DNA of 64,000 nucleotides from Wolfiporia cocos (Eukaryota > Basidiomycota > Agaricomycetes > Polyporales > Phaeolaceae). The translations under genes and the position numbers were made by a program. The stretch's first letter is position 1, and each line of letters opens with the position of its first letter. This document shows, one piece after another, positions 11,733-22,313 of the stretch. The notes beneath the pieces were generated by a model. It ran no database searches and was not told where the DNA came from. It saw only the letters and a program-made list of their open reading frames with translations. Where the stretch lies: assembly GCA_029448655.1 (NCBI GenBank), contig JACCLO010000003.1, positions 434,001 through 498,000 on the forward strand, read 5' to 3'.

Positions 11733-14124
11733 TCCGGTTCATCCGCATGACACTCATCCACCAGTGGACGCTAACCTACCGACGTATTAGCATTTACGAT
11801 ATATCGTCCTGATTGTACTTATGTGCATGTATGTAACAATTTGGTGACTGATCATATGTATCGTGTACATGTTTGATATTACCGATGTGCCGAATCATGT
11901 TTCCTCGTTCAGTTGAAAGCTAAACAGCAACTTAGTGCTCTCCATCGCATATTCTTCTCAAGATAGGTGCGTAGGCTCTGCAGACTAACTCCAATACGGC
12001 ACCCTGAAGGCTAGGCGCTCTGCGCCGCCGATCGATGCGATCGATCCAAGATATGCTCAGAGCTGCGCTGACGCGCTGGTTCCTCTTGAAAGCAATTATC
12101 ATCAGTTCACTCGAGCATCATGGCTGCTGTCTTTCTCTCAGTATCTGCTGCATGCGGGAGTCGAGCTATATCATAGTCTCTAGCTGGCGCAGCGTGTCAG
12201 ATAAATATCATGATTTAAGACTATTTCCTGGTCCATGCCGACTGTCTGACGATTGGCAGATGTTGCACGTTTCATAACCACTCAATAGCCAAACTCCATT
12301 CTATCTGCAACTTGAAATGAAATGCGTGACTGTGAAGCGCTTCTTTTTCACTCCGGTTCTTTCTCGTGCTCTTTACAGATCACCGAGCAGCGTAGGTCGG
12401 AGTTCTCCTATCGGTGTTTTATTGGTATCAGGTACCAGTGCTTCAATGTAAAATCTTTGACAAATAGATATGCGTAATGCCATGCCAAAGACTTGCTTTG
12501 GCTCAATGTTTACTCTCTCATTGTTATCACAATCAAAATAATCGAAGAGACCATGCCAGCGCGACTCAGCGCATTTCGCGTAATAGTAACCTCTAACGAT
12601 GACGACATAAAGACTTGTTTCCGCTCCAGTTCGTTCCAGTCGTGTAGAGCTTATGTCAATGCTTGATCAACCAGATCAGACAGATCAGACTACACAAACG
12701 CCTATAGCTCGATAAAGTTAGCGGATCAATAGCGCTGGTTCTGCATTCTCATAAGTGCGTCAAACCGCATGTATGAAACTCGCGTCGAGTCGTTCGTTGG
12801 CTTCACTGCCGCATCGGCCAACCCTCTTCTAGACAGCTTGTAAGTGATTAGCTCCCTTCACGCTCCTTCAGAGTCTTGAATGAGTAGCAAATAGATGTCA
12901 CAGCATGATCAACGAATTGCACGCATCCTCGTCGCGATTAAAGCCTCCATAATCAAGTAACTTGCAAGTGAACCGATATATAAAGGAGATCTCTGAAAGC
13001 TCATTGCGAAGAGACACAGCTGCACATTCGCTTGTCATCGCACAGCAGAACAGTGAATGGCCAGATACCTTTATATTCACCGTCAACTATGAGTTTGGCA
13101 AAGACAATTCCCACTCGTGGTGATTTTGCAAGGGCTAGCAGGAGGCACATATCTGTCCGTATAATTAGCTTGGTTACTAGTGGCGTGATACAAAGCTTCT
13201 ATGCATAGCGCACTTGCAAGCACTGGTTCCGGCGTGCAAGTGTTGGGAGAAGCATGGCGATTATTATTGGACTTACGATACGCCGAGGTCCAAGATCTGA
13301 TTATGAGCAGTCGCAACGTCCAACAAGTGATCCGGCGCTCCTGAGGCTGTAATGTGTGCGCCGTCATAGAAAACGGCTCCGTTGTCCAATTGAAGGCTTC
13401 AGCAAGATGGAGGGCATCGTGGCTTGTGATATTCAACGAAGATGCAATCGCGCGGCATGCCAGAGAATCAGATACACTTGAAGTACTGGTATTGTTCACA
13501 GACTCAGAGGACAACATATCTTCTTCGGTCGCACAACGGTAATCTAACCCTTAAAGGGTTAACCCGGTGCCTGTGGCATAGAGCGCTTAGACGTGTAGCG
13601 CGATTGCTGCGAATTACATCACACTCGCTGAAATCAAAATAGACTAGCCTAGTCTCAGATAGAAAGCGCACGTTATAAATGTAGAGTTTTCTGTCACACC
13701 GAGATAACAATTCCGACTACACCCAAAGGGTGCTAGAAAGGCTGCATTTCCGTAACATCACTAGTAGATCAGCCCTGCAATATAGAACCGTTCTTTCTGT
13801 AAACGGTGCCTTTGCTATCCCAAATAAAGATTACGGCATTTATGTTAACATGTATTTGACTATTGCCGCAGTTCACAATCAGAGGCGGCAAATCGTCCCT
13901 TTCTGCACAGAAGAATCCCTGCAGGCGAGCGTGCAGGCGAGCGTGCAGACGACATGTTTCACAGGTGTCAGACGTGATGCATGATATGGTACAGTATGCC
14001 TGGTAAATGCTTATAAATGACCTCAATCCATCTGGGCTCACTACGTCTGATATGTGCATCCGTTACTCGATTATGATTTCGCTTGAAACAACTAACTCTT
14101 TTTGTACGACAATGTTTCGTTCGA
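11733..14124. other. AT-richer gene-free stretch left of the transposon complex
   Basis: No complete gene was recognised. It contains one short open stretch around 13273-13517 that is annotated separately. Otherwise I see short random frames only. Confidence 0.4.
13273..13517 (-). pseudogene. Possible degraded gene fragment, unknown
   Basis: The frame from 13517 reads ACRAIASSLNITSHDALHLA and then NWTTEP. A shift of frame near 13370 continues as GAHITASGAPDHLLDVATAH and ends at a stop at 13273-13275. Each half looks like protein rather than noise, but joining them needs a frameshift or an unseen intron. I do not recognise the family. It may be the tail of a broken gene. Confidence 0.22.
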
Positions 14125-14149
14125 CGCGTAACTAGTGTTGCCGAGGTTC

Positions 14150-14300
14150 AGTTCAGAACCAAGGTTCAGAACCTGAACCACCTGAACCGAACCTAGGTTC
14201 AGGTTCAGTCCAGGTCCGGTTCAGGGTAGGATGTCAAGGTTCGGTTCTTGGTTCAGGGGTGCCATTGGTACCCTTGAACCAGGTTCGAACTGGACTGAAC
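14150..14300. repeat. Left subterminal GGTTCAG repeat cluster of the hAT-like element
   Basis: Many copies of GGTTCAG and its complement CTGAACC, in both orientations, follow the left terminal repeat. They match a similar cluster at the right end. Such arrays are typical binding sites for hAT transposases. Confidence 0.6.
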
Positions 14301-15237
14301 CTTGTACCACTTAGCATTGACATATTCTTGGTAGCTACTGGTGGATAAGTATCAATTACAATTATGGCCTTGCCATCTTTGCTATAGTATTGTTGTAGTA
14401 GGTCATGGATAACTGGCTTCACCATGGCAAGCATCAGCTCTCATATACTCCAGTCTCCCACTATGGCAAGAGCTCAACCCTGTGTTGGAATTACTGTGCT
14501 TTCTGTGGCACTGGGCTGCATTCACTGTTGCAAATCAGGTTCTGTGGCCAACATGAGGGCATGTGGCCCTTGCATGCATAGTGACAAGGCAAGCTAGTGG
14601 GTAGTAGTTTCATCTGTAACTGCATTAAGCTGGGTGTGAGCATTGTGGCTCCCCAGCAGTTTGTACCCTATGACACGGTTTGACTATCCATGATCCTACT
14701 GTAGGTTATATACAGAGCTGTCTAATAAGGTTTGTTATTGAGCTTTGCCTCAGGCTAATTCACACCCATTCTGCTCATGGAATCTGATTACTGAACTGCT
14801 CAAAATAGCTGCCTTGAGTGATTATTGTGTTGGAGCACACAATCTGTCGCGCCGACACTGCGCAGCCCCACCCGCATCAAGGACTGACTTAGTACATTTA
14901 TTGTTACGGTCTGTTCAATTCTGAATATCTTTGACACCTCACTGGAAGAGAGGACTTAGCATTCAACCGCGTTATCGCGCGTTTACTTTTAGGGTTCCCT
15001 GTTCAACCAGCGACCCTCGTTTCATGTACAACAGCCCTATGCCCATAGTCTCGTAGCGTATCAGGTTCTAGCTGATATCTTGTGTCTAACCACATAGCTT
15101 CTACGTTTCAGCCACTGTTGCGCTCAACTGCAACGTTTTGGCTTAGTCGTCTTAGCGTACTAGCCTTATGGACTTAGTGATAGCAGTACCAAGGACACTA
15201 TGACCCTGATTACCGAATCGTAGTATAAAAACCCTGC

Positions 15238-15858
15238 TGTAAATACTGGTCGAGTTCCTCAGCTCGACCTTGTTGAATTACAAGGATCTTATACTCGTTC
15301 TCAAAGGCTTGAGCCAATTAAGCCTGCAGCTAGTATATCGATGCTCGACTCTGCGGAGTCTGACGAATAGTGCGCTATTCAACACGCTGAGTAACTGTTA
15401 CGGGTCGAATACCCCTTCGTATCTTTGAGTCGCGAATATAGATCGTTCTTCTGCACGTAGGCGCGTTGCCGTATGCAAGGCAAATACTCATTAGATGCCT
15501 TCTGTTACAGGTCGAATACCCGTTCGTATATTCGAGTCACGAATATAGATCGTTCTTCTGCACGTAGGCGCGTTGCCGTATGCAAGGCAAATACTCGTTA
15601 GATGCCTTCAAGTCCTAAGTGAAGTCCTTAGGAGATCGGTTAATATCCAATACGCGTTAGAGGATATAATCTGTTCAGGTGCGAGTCTGATAGAATATAA
15701 GACTCGCCTAAGTCCGAGAAGTCAGTGTGCACTTCGAGGACTTAGTCATTCAGTTGCTCGAGTGAGAAATACTGAGCGTAGTTTCCTACGTTTGAGAACG
15801 AGTATAAGACTTCTTGTTTGTACAACAAGGTCGAGCTGAAGAGCCTCGACAGTAAATA
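15238..15858. repeat. Inverted repeat arms of about 65 bp
   Basis: The left arm (about 15238-15305) contains CAGCTCGACCTTGTTG and TTATACTCGTTCTCAAA. The right arm (about 15793-15858) contains the same blocks in reverse complement. The spacing includes the tandem 106-bp pair. It could be two LTR-like ends in opposite orientation. Confidence 0.6.
15398..15609 (+). repeat. Tandem duplication of about 106 bp
   Basis: Two adjacent copies start TGTTACGGGTCGAATACC and TGTTACAGGTCGAATACC, share GAATATAGATCGTTCTTCTG and end TTAGATGCCTTC. They differ at only a handful of sites. A related stretch occurs on the minus strand at about 16740-16766. Confidence 0.75.
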
Positions 15859-17934
15859 CATGAGTTTATATACTACGTAGGATTTTCGGGGTCGAGTACG
15901 TCCCAGATGTCACCGCTACTATCTACGCTATAGTACCAAACGTTTGATAGGTATGTAGTGATATATCCGAGACGATAGATAGAAATGATGATGGCGGTTG
16001 AACGCCATCTATCAGCTAGTAAATGATTGTCATGAAACGGGGCAGAGTGGAATCTGCCAAAGGTGAATGACACAGAATGTGTCATACGTACATGTTTATG
16101 CCCTAACCCCTTCTACTAACGTTGAAGGTGTTGACGACGAGGTAATGTCGCATGGGCTGACTAGGTAGACTCCAAGATAGAGAGTCTAAGGCATAGTGAC
16201 GGCGTAGTCACCAGAGGCAGTCCCAGTCTAGCACGCAGTATGATGATGAGGTTACACATCCATTGTCGAGATTGATCAGTCTGAGGTTGTAAGACCTCAG
16301 ACGTCTACTTTATATACATGGAGACCGGCCGCTACCTAATGAAGGGCCTGCCCTAATGGCATGGTCTGTGCGCGCCCCTAAAGGTCACGCCTATGTATTA
16401 TGTAAGTAGGGGATCACGTGACCGTATGTCCTGACGGACAGGTTGTGTTATACCGCTACACTACGTTGCACTGGTCATGTGACTACTAGAACGTGAGCTC
16501 CTGGGTTCGAGCCAGGGAGGGGGTAATACATTAAAAACATGCCACAGAAATCTGTGACAGTGAAACTCGCCCTATCTGCTAGTACAACCGGGGATACGCC
16601 CAGTACGAATCACGGGTAGCCAGGGGGTTGGTTGCGCAACAAGTCCCTGTATCGTATTCACCCCATGGTGAGTTCTGTCAGCGTTCGAAAAATCAAAATA
16701 ACCGTAACAGTAACTCGACTTGGTTATTTCAGCTGAACGGATATTCGATCCGTAACATTGTCACAAGACGACTCACAGGGTGAGGGAACCCTAAACTATA
16801 TCCTTGGTCTAGTCGACCAAGGATAGAACTACAAGGGCGTGCTACGTCGTTGTAGCAGAGGCCGCCTTACTAGGGGTAACTAAGCAGTAGGGGGTTATCA
16901 CGCAGGAGTACTGGCAAGGGGCTTATTCAGCCCTAGATGATTAAGACTAAAGCTGGGGACCTAGCGTCCACCAGCCTAAGTATATATACATGAGGGTCAG
17001 GGGTAACTACACAGTAACTACCTACCCTAAATGCATGGTCAGTGCGCCCTACAGGCCTAAGGGGGACTGGGGCGTAGACTGGAGAAGGGGCCTGGCATCA
17101 AGCCTGGCCCATAGCAACCAAAGCTGCTAAGCCATAAGGGCCTAGCAGGGTATACTAAATATCCAGGGCCCAGGTTCTGGGACCCTGTGAACTCATGAGC
17201 CCCCTGGCACTGCTGTAGAGCCCGGGCGCTAGTCATTATAGATCAGGTGCCGCTACGCGGTCACCTGCCTACGCGTTATGATCACGTGTCTACCTACGAC
17301 CGTGTATCTAAGGCCCTACGCGTCCGGTAAGGGGCGCGGGGGTGGCTACTAGCCTTAAGGGCTTTAAGGAGGTGCCTTAGGACCCGTAGTCTATGGGTTT
17401 AGCCATGAAACGAAAGGTGTACTTACGTAGTCACTTTCTTGTGACAAACATTTATAGTGTCTGTGCCTTTCACATTCCGGATCGATACGTTTTTTGTGGC
17501 GTCCCTTAGCTACCGTAGTCCTTATCTGGTTACTTAGCTGCCCACTACTGTTTTACCGCCTTTCCGTTTCGTCCCGCACGTTTCGCTGGCACCGTAGAGT
17601 ACTTATACCGCTGCCTGCATCCGCTGACCCTCAGTCTTGCACTCTTGCCCGAGCGCACCGTACTGAGGGTAAGCACAATACCATTACGTCGCACTATGTT
17701 CGTTACATTGATTGCACTCCTGTATTTAGACATATGTTGTCTACCTACAGGTACAGATATATTAGTCTTGCACTCTTGCCCGAGCGCACCGTACTGAGGA
17801 CATACGTCGTCTACCTACAGGTATTCGCCGTAACATGCACGCGCTCTCATATATTGTGCATCAACAAATTATGTTTTACCACTCTTAAGAAGACTAAGAA
17901 CCACTTCAGAATGCAGCAGCCCGATAGACACCAA

Positions 17935-18404
17935 TATGAGAGCGCGTGCGTGTTACGGCAAATACCTGTAGGTAGACGACATATGTCCTCAGTACGGTGC
18001 GCTCGGGCAAGAGTGCAAGACTAATATATCTGTACCTGTAGGTAGACGACGTATGTCTAAATACAGGAGTGCAATCAATGTAACGAACATAGTGCGACGT
18101 AATGGTATTGTGCTTACCCTCAGTACCGTGCGCTCGGGCAAGAGTGCAAGACTGAGGGTCAGCGGATGCAGGCAGCGGTATAAGTACTCTACGGTGCCAG
18201 CGAAACGTGCGGGACGAAACGGAAAGGCGGTAAAACAGTAGTGGGCAGCTAAGTAACCAGATAAGGACTACGGTAGCTAAGGGACGCCACAAAAAACGTA
18301 TCGATCCGGAATGTGAAAGGCACAGACACTATAAACGTACTAAGTCGGTCCTTGATGCGGGCGGGGCCGCGCAGTGTCGGCGCGACAGATTGTGCGCTCC
18401 AACA
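17935..18404 (-). mobile_element. Solo LTR (470-bp family), reverse copy
   Basis: This is a 470-bp copy of the same LTR as 51173-51642 but inverted. In its own orientation it starts TGTTGGAGC at 18404 and ends CTCTCATA at 17935. It is flanked by TTGGT on both sides, read on the minus strand (5-bp duplication). With the forward copy 83 bp away it forms an almost perfect palindrome of about 400-bp arms. Confidence 0.75.
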
Positions 18405-18569
18405 ACCAAATGGATACTTGAGGCACTGCAAAACTTGAAGTGTAGTTATTCTAGTGGATTCAATATTGCTGGAGATGAGGTATACGATTGGTATACATAG
18501 AAAGGTACCCAGAGTTGGTGTCCAAAATATTATTTTTACACACTATAAAAGCAAGTGACTTAGCGGTCC

Positions 18570-18712
18570 GAACCTAGTTCGAACCTTGAACTGAACCTGC
18601 TGAACCGGTTCAGCAGGTTCAGTCCAGGTTCAGGTTCCGGTTCGGGCTCCCTGCAGTCGGTTCGGTTCTAGGTTCAGCCCCAGACCCCCCTGAACCTGAA
18701 CCGAACTGAACT
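18570..18712. repeat. Right subterminal GGTTCAG repeat cluster of the hAT-like element
   Basis: Clustered GAACC/GGTTC units such as TGAACCGGTTCAGCAGGTTC precede the right terminal repeat and mirror the left cluster. Confidence 0.6.
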
Positions 18713-18732
18713 TCGGCAACACTACGCGTAAC

Positions 18733-20127
18733 CATCCGTAGATTATATAGATTATTGAGACAAGCACGATCACGACCACGTCGCTTCTACTGATGTACCC
18801 CTCGGAGAATCCGCGCCTTACCCCGCACAGTGGTGGAGCTCGTAGAAACCGCTGAACAGCGCTGAGCATATGTCTCCGAGTCATCGGAGACTCACTAGAC
18901 CGCTAGTCTGGCCCGTTCAAAGCACCCAGCTGGCTACATTGTTAGCGCTTTAGCAGAGCGCATCATGAACAATATACCAGGCCTTGAATATGGACCCTAC
19001 TTATGTATCAATTTGATATTGACGTGACTCACAAAATGAAATGCTCGGAGACCGTCATGGAGGATGATGATTACGCTTTACGAACCGAATTTGTCAAGAT
19101 CAACACGACCCATCAAAGGCACGCAGGTAACATAATTTCCGCTCCGGTAGTCATTGGTTGCGTTCCAAGCCTATTCGTTTCATAACTAACATGTCCATCG
19201 ACATGGCATCCAGATCACTTCTTTCCACTCGACTGTCATCAGTTTCTGCCCCATCGGTATTCTACTCCACGATCATCTTCACAGTCGCAAGACTGATCCT
19301 TCTGGTTAACCTGAAATGTGTGAGCTGCGACGGGCCTAGTATACACTGTTTAATAGGCAGTCTCCTTAGTCGTCTTATTCATGTTTTTGGAGTATCTACC
19401 GTAATATTAAAACTGACCAGGTAGAAGCACCCATGAAGTCCCGTGTCTGAGATACACAGAGAACTAGTGCGCAACGCTAGTGCTAGCAACAGCGATGTTA
19501 TATTCTCGAGTATAGCGATCGCGAACATGCCTGTGCAAACGACGCAGCTCCCATCTCATTTCGTTCTATCTACTACCTCATTCAGTTCCTCGGCCACGCT
19601 GTTGGGCATTTTCCTGTCAGATCAGACACGTCTTCCAACCTTTGCAGTAGCTCTCGATGTTCTTTCGGTGCATCTTCTGTACTTGAGATTTCTAGCTCGA
19701 AGATCAACCATCCGTTTATACGACGTAAGTGGTCAGTCGTGAGTAATATCAGTCTGAGGGTATATCCCGACATGCGATCATCCACATAGCCTCCTAGTAC
19801 ACGAGCGTCCGCATATTTCGATTCGCCTCCTCGCATTCCTTCGCGCTCTGACGGTCTAGTCTATCTCGTGCATGTTGTCCAGAATCCATTAGCATATATC
19901 AAGTTCTAGAATATGGATCTGCGTTGACGATCCTTGGGGCGCGCCCGCCACTCTCTGGCCTCGCAGCGCCACTATGTTTGGCATGCCCTCACCGAGTCAA
20001 TAACGGCCAACGCACAACGATAGATACAAATGCACCTTTCCATCAAGCCAACGAGCCCATTCCATCCGCCTTATGTCCGCCGCAAATAAAATAACATAAG
20101 CATCCCGGTACCCCGGCGCACCCCTCC
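18733..20127. other. Gene-free stretch between the transposon complex and the F-box gene
   Basis: Only short frames without recognisable similarity were found. The base composition changes sharply from AT-balanced to very GC-rich at about 20.1 kb. Confidence 0.4.
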
Positions 20128-21527
20128 CTAAAACCACCTCTCGCGCATCTCGCGCGTCGGCCGCCGGATGCACTCCGTGCCCCTCTCGCACCGCACGCCA
20201 AACTTGCCCCCCGCCGCGCGCGTGCGCGGAAACCTGGGCGCGACAAACTCCATCGCGTCCGCGGTCCAGCCGGGGTAGTTGACGCTGTTGAGCACGACGA
20301 GGCGGACGACGAGCTGCGGGCGCGCGCGGGCCGCGCGCGCGAGGTGCGCGTCGAGCGCGCGCCAGTCGATCGCAGCAAAGTCGTCCGTGTCGTACATGTA
20401 CAGCGCGAGGCGGAGCGTGAGCGCGGCGAGCGCGTGCGCGCGGTGCACGTGCGCGAGGAGGAGCGGGAGCACGTCGTGCGTCGGCGCGCGCGTGGACTCC
20501 ATCCAGCGCGTGTACCGGCACGTGAGCTCGAGCGAGCGGAGCGTCGCGTTCGGCGGGACGCTCGCCGCCCTGAGGCGGGACACTGCGCGCGCGCGGGTGA
20601 GCAGGCGCGGGGCACGGACGCGGGCCACTCACCGAACGCGCCGTCCCACCGCATCCGGTTCTCGTACGTGATCGCGAGGTGCTCGAGCGCGCGCGGCGCG
20701 GCGAGCGCGTCGACGAGCCAGTCCACGTCCGCCGGCGCGCCGAGCGCGACCTCCATCCGCTCGATCTGCGGGGCGCTCAGCCCGTCGAGGAGCAGCGCGA
20801 CCGTGTCCGCGTCCACGCCGGCGACGCTCAGCACCGGCACGTGCAGCCGCACTGCGCCGGCGCTGCCTGCCCGCGCGCCCGCGTTCTCCTTCTCCTTCTC
20901 GCGCGCGCGCTCGCGCTCGCGCAAAAAGTGCGCGTACGGCGTCTTGAGCCCGACGACGTCGCGCAGGCGCAGGCGCGCGAGCGCGGGGAACATCGCGAGC
21001 ATGCGCTGGAGGTCCGCCCACTGCACGCGCTTGCGCTCGAGCTCGAGCGTGCGCACGCCGGGGAAGCACATTCCCTCCGCGGTGCGCTCCTTCTCTCCCT
21101 TCCGATCGCCCGCAGCCGCACCCTCCCCCGCGCCCGGTGCGCGCGCGTCGCCCTCCGCGCCGCCGAGCGCACACGGCGAGTGGTCCGCGGGCGCGCGCAC
21201 GACGACGCGCACGACGGCGGGGAGGACGGCGAGGAGGTCCGCCGCGCGGAAGTCGCGGAGGACGAGCGTGCGCACGCGCGGCGCGACGGCGGGGAGCGCG
21301 GCGAGCTGTGCGCGCGCGGCCGCGCCCGCCTCGCGCGACGCGACGTGCAGCGTGCCGAAGAGGTGGAAGCGCGCCGCGGGCGCCCACGCGCGGCACACGA
21401 GCGCGGCGGCGCGCAGCGCGCCCCGCGCGTCCCACAGGTGGTCGAGGATGTGCTCGCAGATCTCGAGCGGGAGCGCGGGCACCGTGCGGGCGTGCGGCGG
21501 GGACGGCGGCGGCGGGGCGGGGTCCAT
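20128..21527 (-). CDS. F-box domain protein
   Basis: F-box proteins are substrate adaptors of SCF ubiquitin ligases, binding SKP1 through the F-box. Two exons, 21527-20633 and 20582-20128, are joined across a 50-bp GT-AG intron and give 449 residues. The F-box is at residues of about 12-55, with LPLEICEHILDHLWDARGAL followed by VCRAWAPAARFHLFGTLHV. The rest resembles the leucine-rich, poorly conserved C-terminal halves of the very large basidiomycete F-box families, with LEHLAITYENRMRWDG and LRSLELTCRYTRWMES. The coding region is extremely GC-rich, which produces long meaningless antisense frames. The substrate cannot be inferred. The start is chosen because it precedes the F-box directly and the upstream frame lacks similarity. 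Confidence 0.8.
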
Positions 21528-22313
21528 GGCGGCGGATGGGCAGATGGGCCGGATCGCGGCGGGGATGACTCGGATCTCTGCTGCTCGTGTGCAGCAGTTC
21601 GGTGTCGCTGGGCTGTGGGCGGTGAGGGCGACCTGGGAGGAGCGGGCAGGGCACTCACCAGCAGGGTCAGGGCAGTCCCGATAGCGCGGGTGGTGGCACG
21701 CGCAAAGCCCTAAAGCGGCTCGTCGCAGCAGGCTACCACCCGTGTTCCGTGCCACTCGCCATAATACTGTGCTACTCGACACGTGGGCGGAACGCGGCGC
21801 CGCGGCTCCTCATCGTTGCCGACGATGAGCAGCCCGGTCGTGGTGGTCAGAGCGGCAGTTCGCCACCCGACCGTTCGGGCGATGCAGATGCACATGCCAT
21901 CTGGCTGTCAGCCGCTCCCGCTTCACGCCCAGTCCGTCTCAGTCGCCTGATCACACTCATCACCATGCACTCAGCCACACGCGCCGCAATCAGCAGAGAA
22001 AGCAGATGTCATACGACGGCCTGTTACAGTAGCACTAGTGCTACTACGCCAGCAATAATATCCGGGACGGAAATAAAAGTACGGTATAACGCAACGCGAG
22101 GGAGTGTATCCGAGCAGGTATCGGCGGTGACTAAAACGATCGGATGTGGCTAGTATGCACAGACAACAGAGGTCCATCGGCGAGAGCAGTCCGGACAAGC
22201 AATGCGAGAGAATTCAAGATTGGCGGTGAGTATTCGTAGATCAAGCGTGGGCGGCCAGTGTCTCGGCGGCACGCGGTGCCGCCGCAGTGGCTTTTCCGGC
22301 ATCCAGCGGGCCC
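21528..22313. other. Intergenic stretch between F-box gene and GH72 gene
   Basis: It should hold the F-box promoter and the 3' end of the GH72 gene, since both genes are on the minus strand. No gene of its own is supported. Confidence 0.4.

Larger units (their letters stand above)
14902..17450. mobile_element. 2.5-kb non-coding insertion inside the solo LTR
   Basis: The insertion begins TGTTACGG and ends GACAAACA (TG...CA ends). It is flanked by TTTAT at 14897-14901 and 17451-17455, which is a 5-bp duplication of the LTR sequence it entered. No reading frame longer than about 90 codons exists inside. It contains a tandem pair of about 106 bp (15398-15609) and an inverted repeat pair (about 15238-15305 and 15793-15858). 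The 5-bp duplication and TG/CA ends point to an LTR-retrotransposon derivative, possibly itself composite. Two LTRs could not be delimited. Confidence 0.55.
14828..17851 (+). mobile_element. Solo LTR (470-bp family), forward copy, split by an insertion
   Basis: The two parts, 14828-14901 and 17451-17851, together match the 470-bp LTR at 51173-51642. It starts TGTTGGAGC and ends CGCGCTCTCATA. The flanks suggest a short duplication (TATTG or TTGTG, ambiguous because of overlap with the LTR end). The LTR is cut at TTTAT by the 14902-17450 insertion. No internal retroelement coding region lies next to it, so it is a solo LTR. All sequence differences I could see from the 51-kb copy fall at CpG sites. 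Confidence 0.7.
14133..18724. mobile_element. Non-autonomous hAT-like DNA transposon (shell of a nested complex)
   Basis: The element begins TAGTGTTGCCGA and ends with the inverted form TTCGGCAACACTA. It is flanked by an exact 8-bp direct repeat CGCGTAAC at 14125-14132 and 18725-18732. An 8-bp duplication with short terminal inverted repeats is typical of the hAT superfamily. Both ends carry dense subterminal repeats of GGTTCAG/CTGAACC (about 14150-14300 and 18570-18710), as expected for hAT transposase binding regions. No transposase frame is present. The interior is filled by two solo LTRs and a 2.5-kb insertion, so the original element was only about 1 kb long. Confidence 0.8.

Noticed and set aside
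16497..16522. tRNA T-arm-like sequence CCTGGGTTCGAGCCAGG
   Set aside because: The T-stem is perfect and resembles a B box, but no acceptor, D or anticodon stems can be folded upstream. At most it is a tRNA-derived remnant.
17494..18292. Conserved frames of 62, 128 and 176 codons repeated here and at 51285-51737
   Set aside because: They recur only because the 470-bp LTR recurs. They have no domain, span LTR ends and differ in length with the flanks.
14828..18404. A single foldback DNA transposon with long inverted repeats
   Set aside because: The arms equal a 470-bp LTR that occurs alone at 51173 with its own 5-bp duplication, and the reverse arm has its own TTGGT duplication. Two independent solo LTRs explain the data better.
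20344..21713. Long plus-strand frames of 344 and 446 codons
   Set aside because: They are antisense to the F-box gene and consist of Arg/Ala/Ser-rich low-complexity translation. They are open only because the region is extremely GC-rich.
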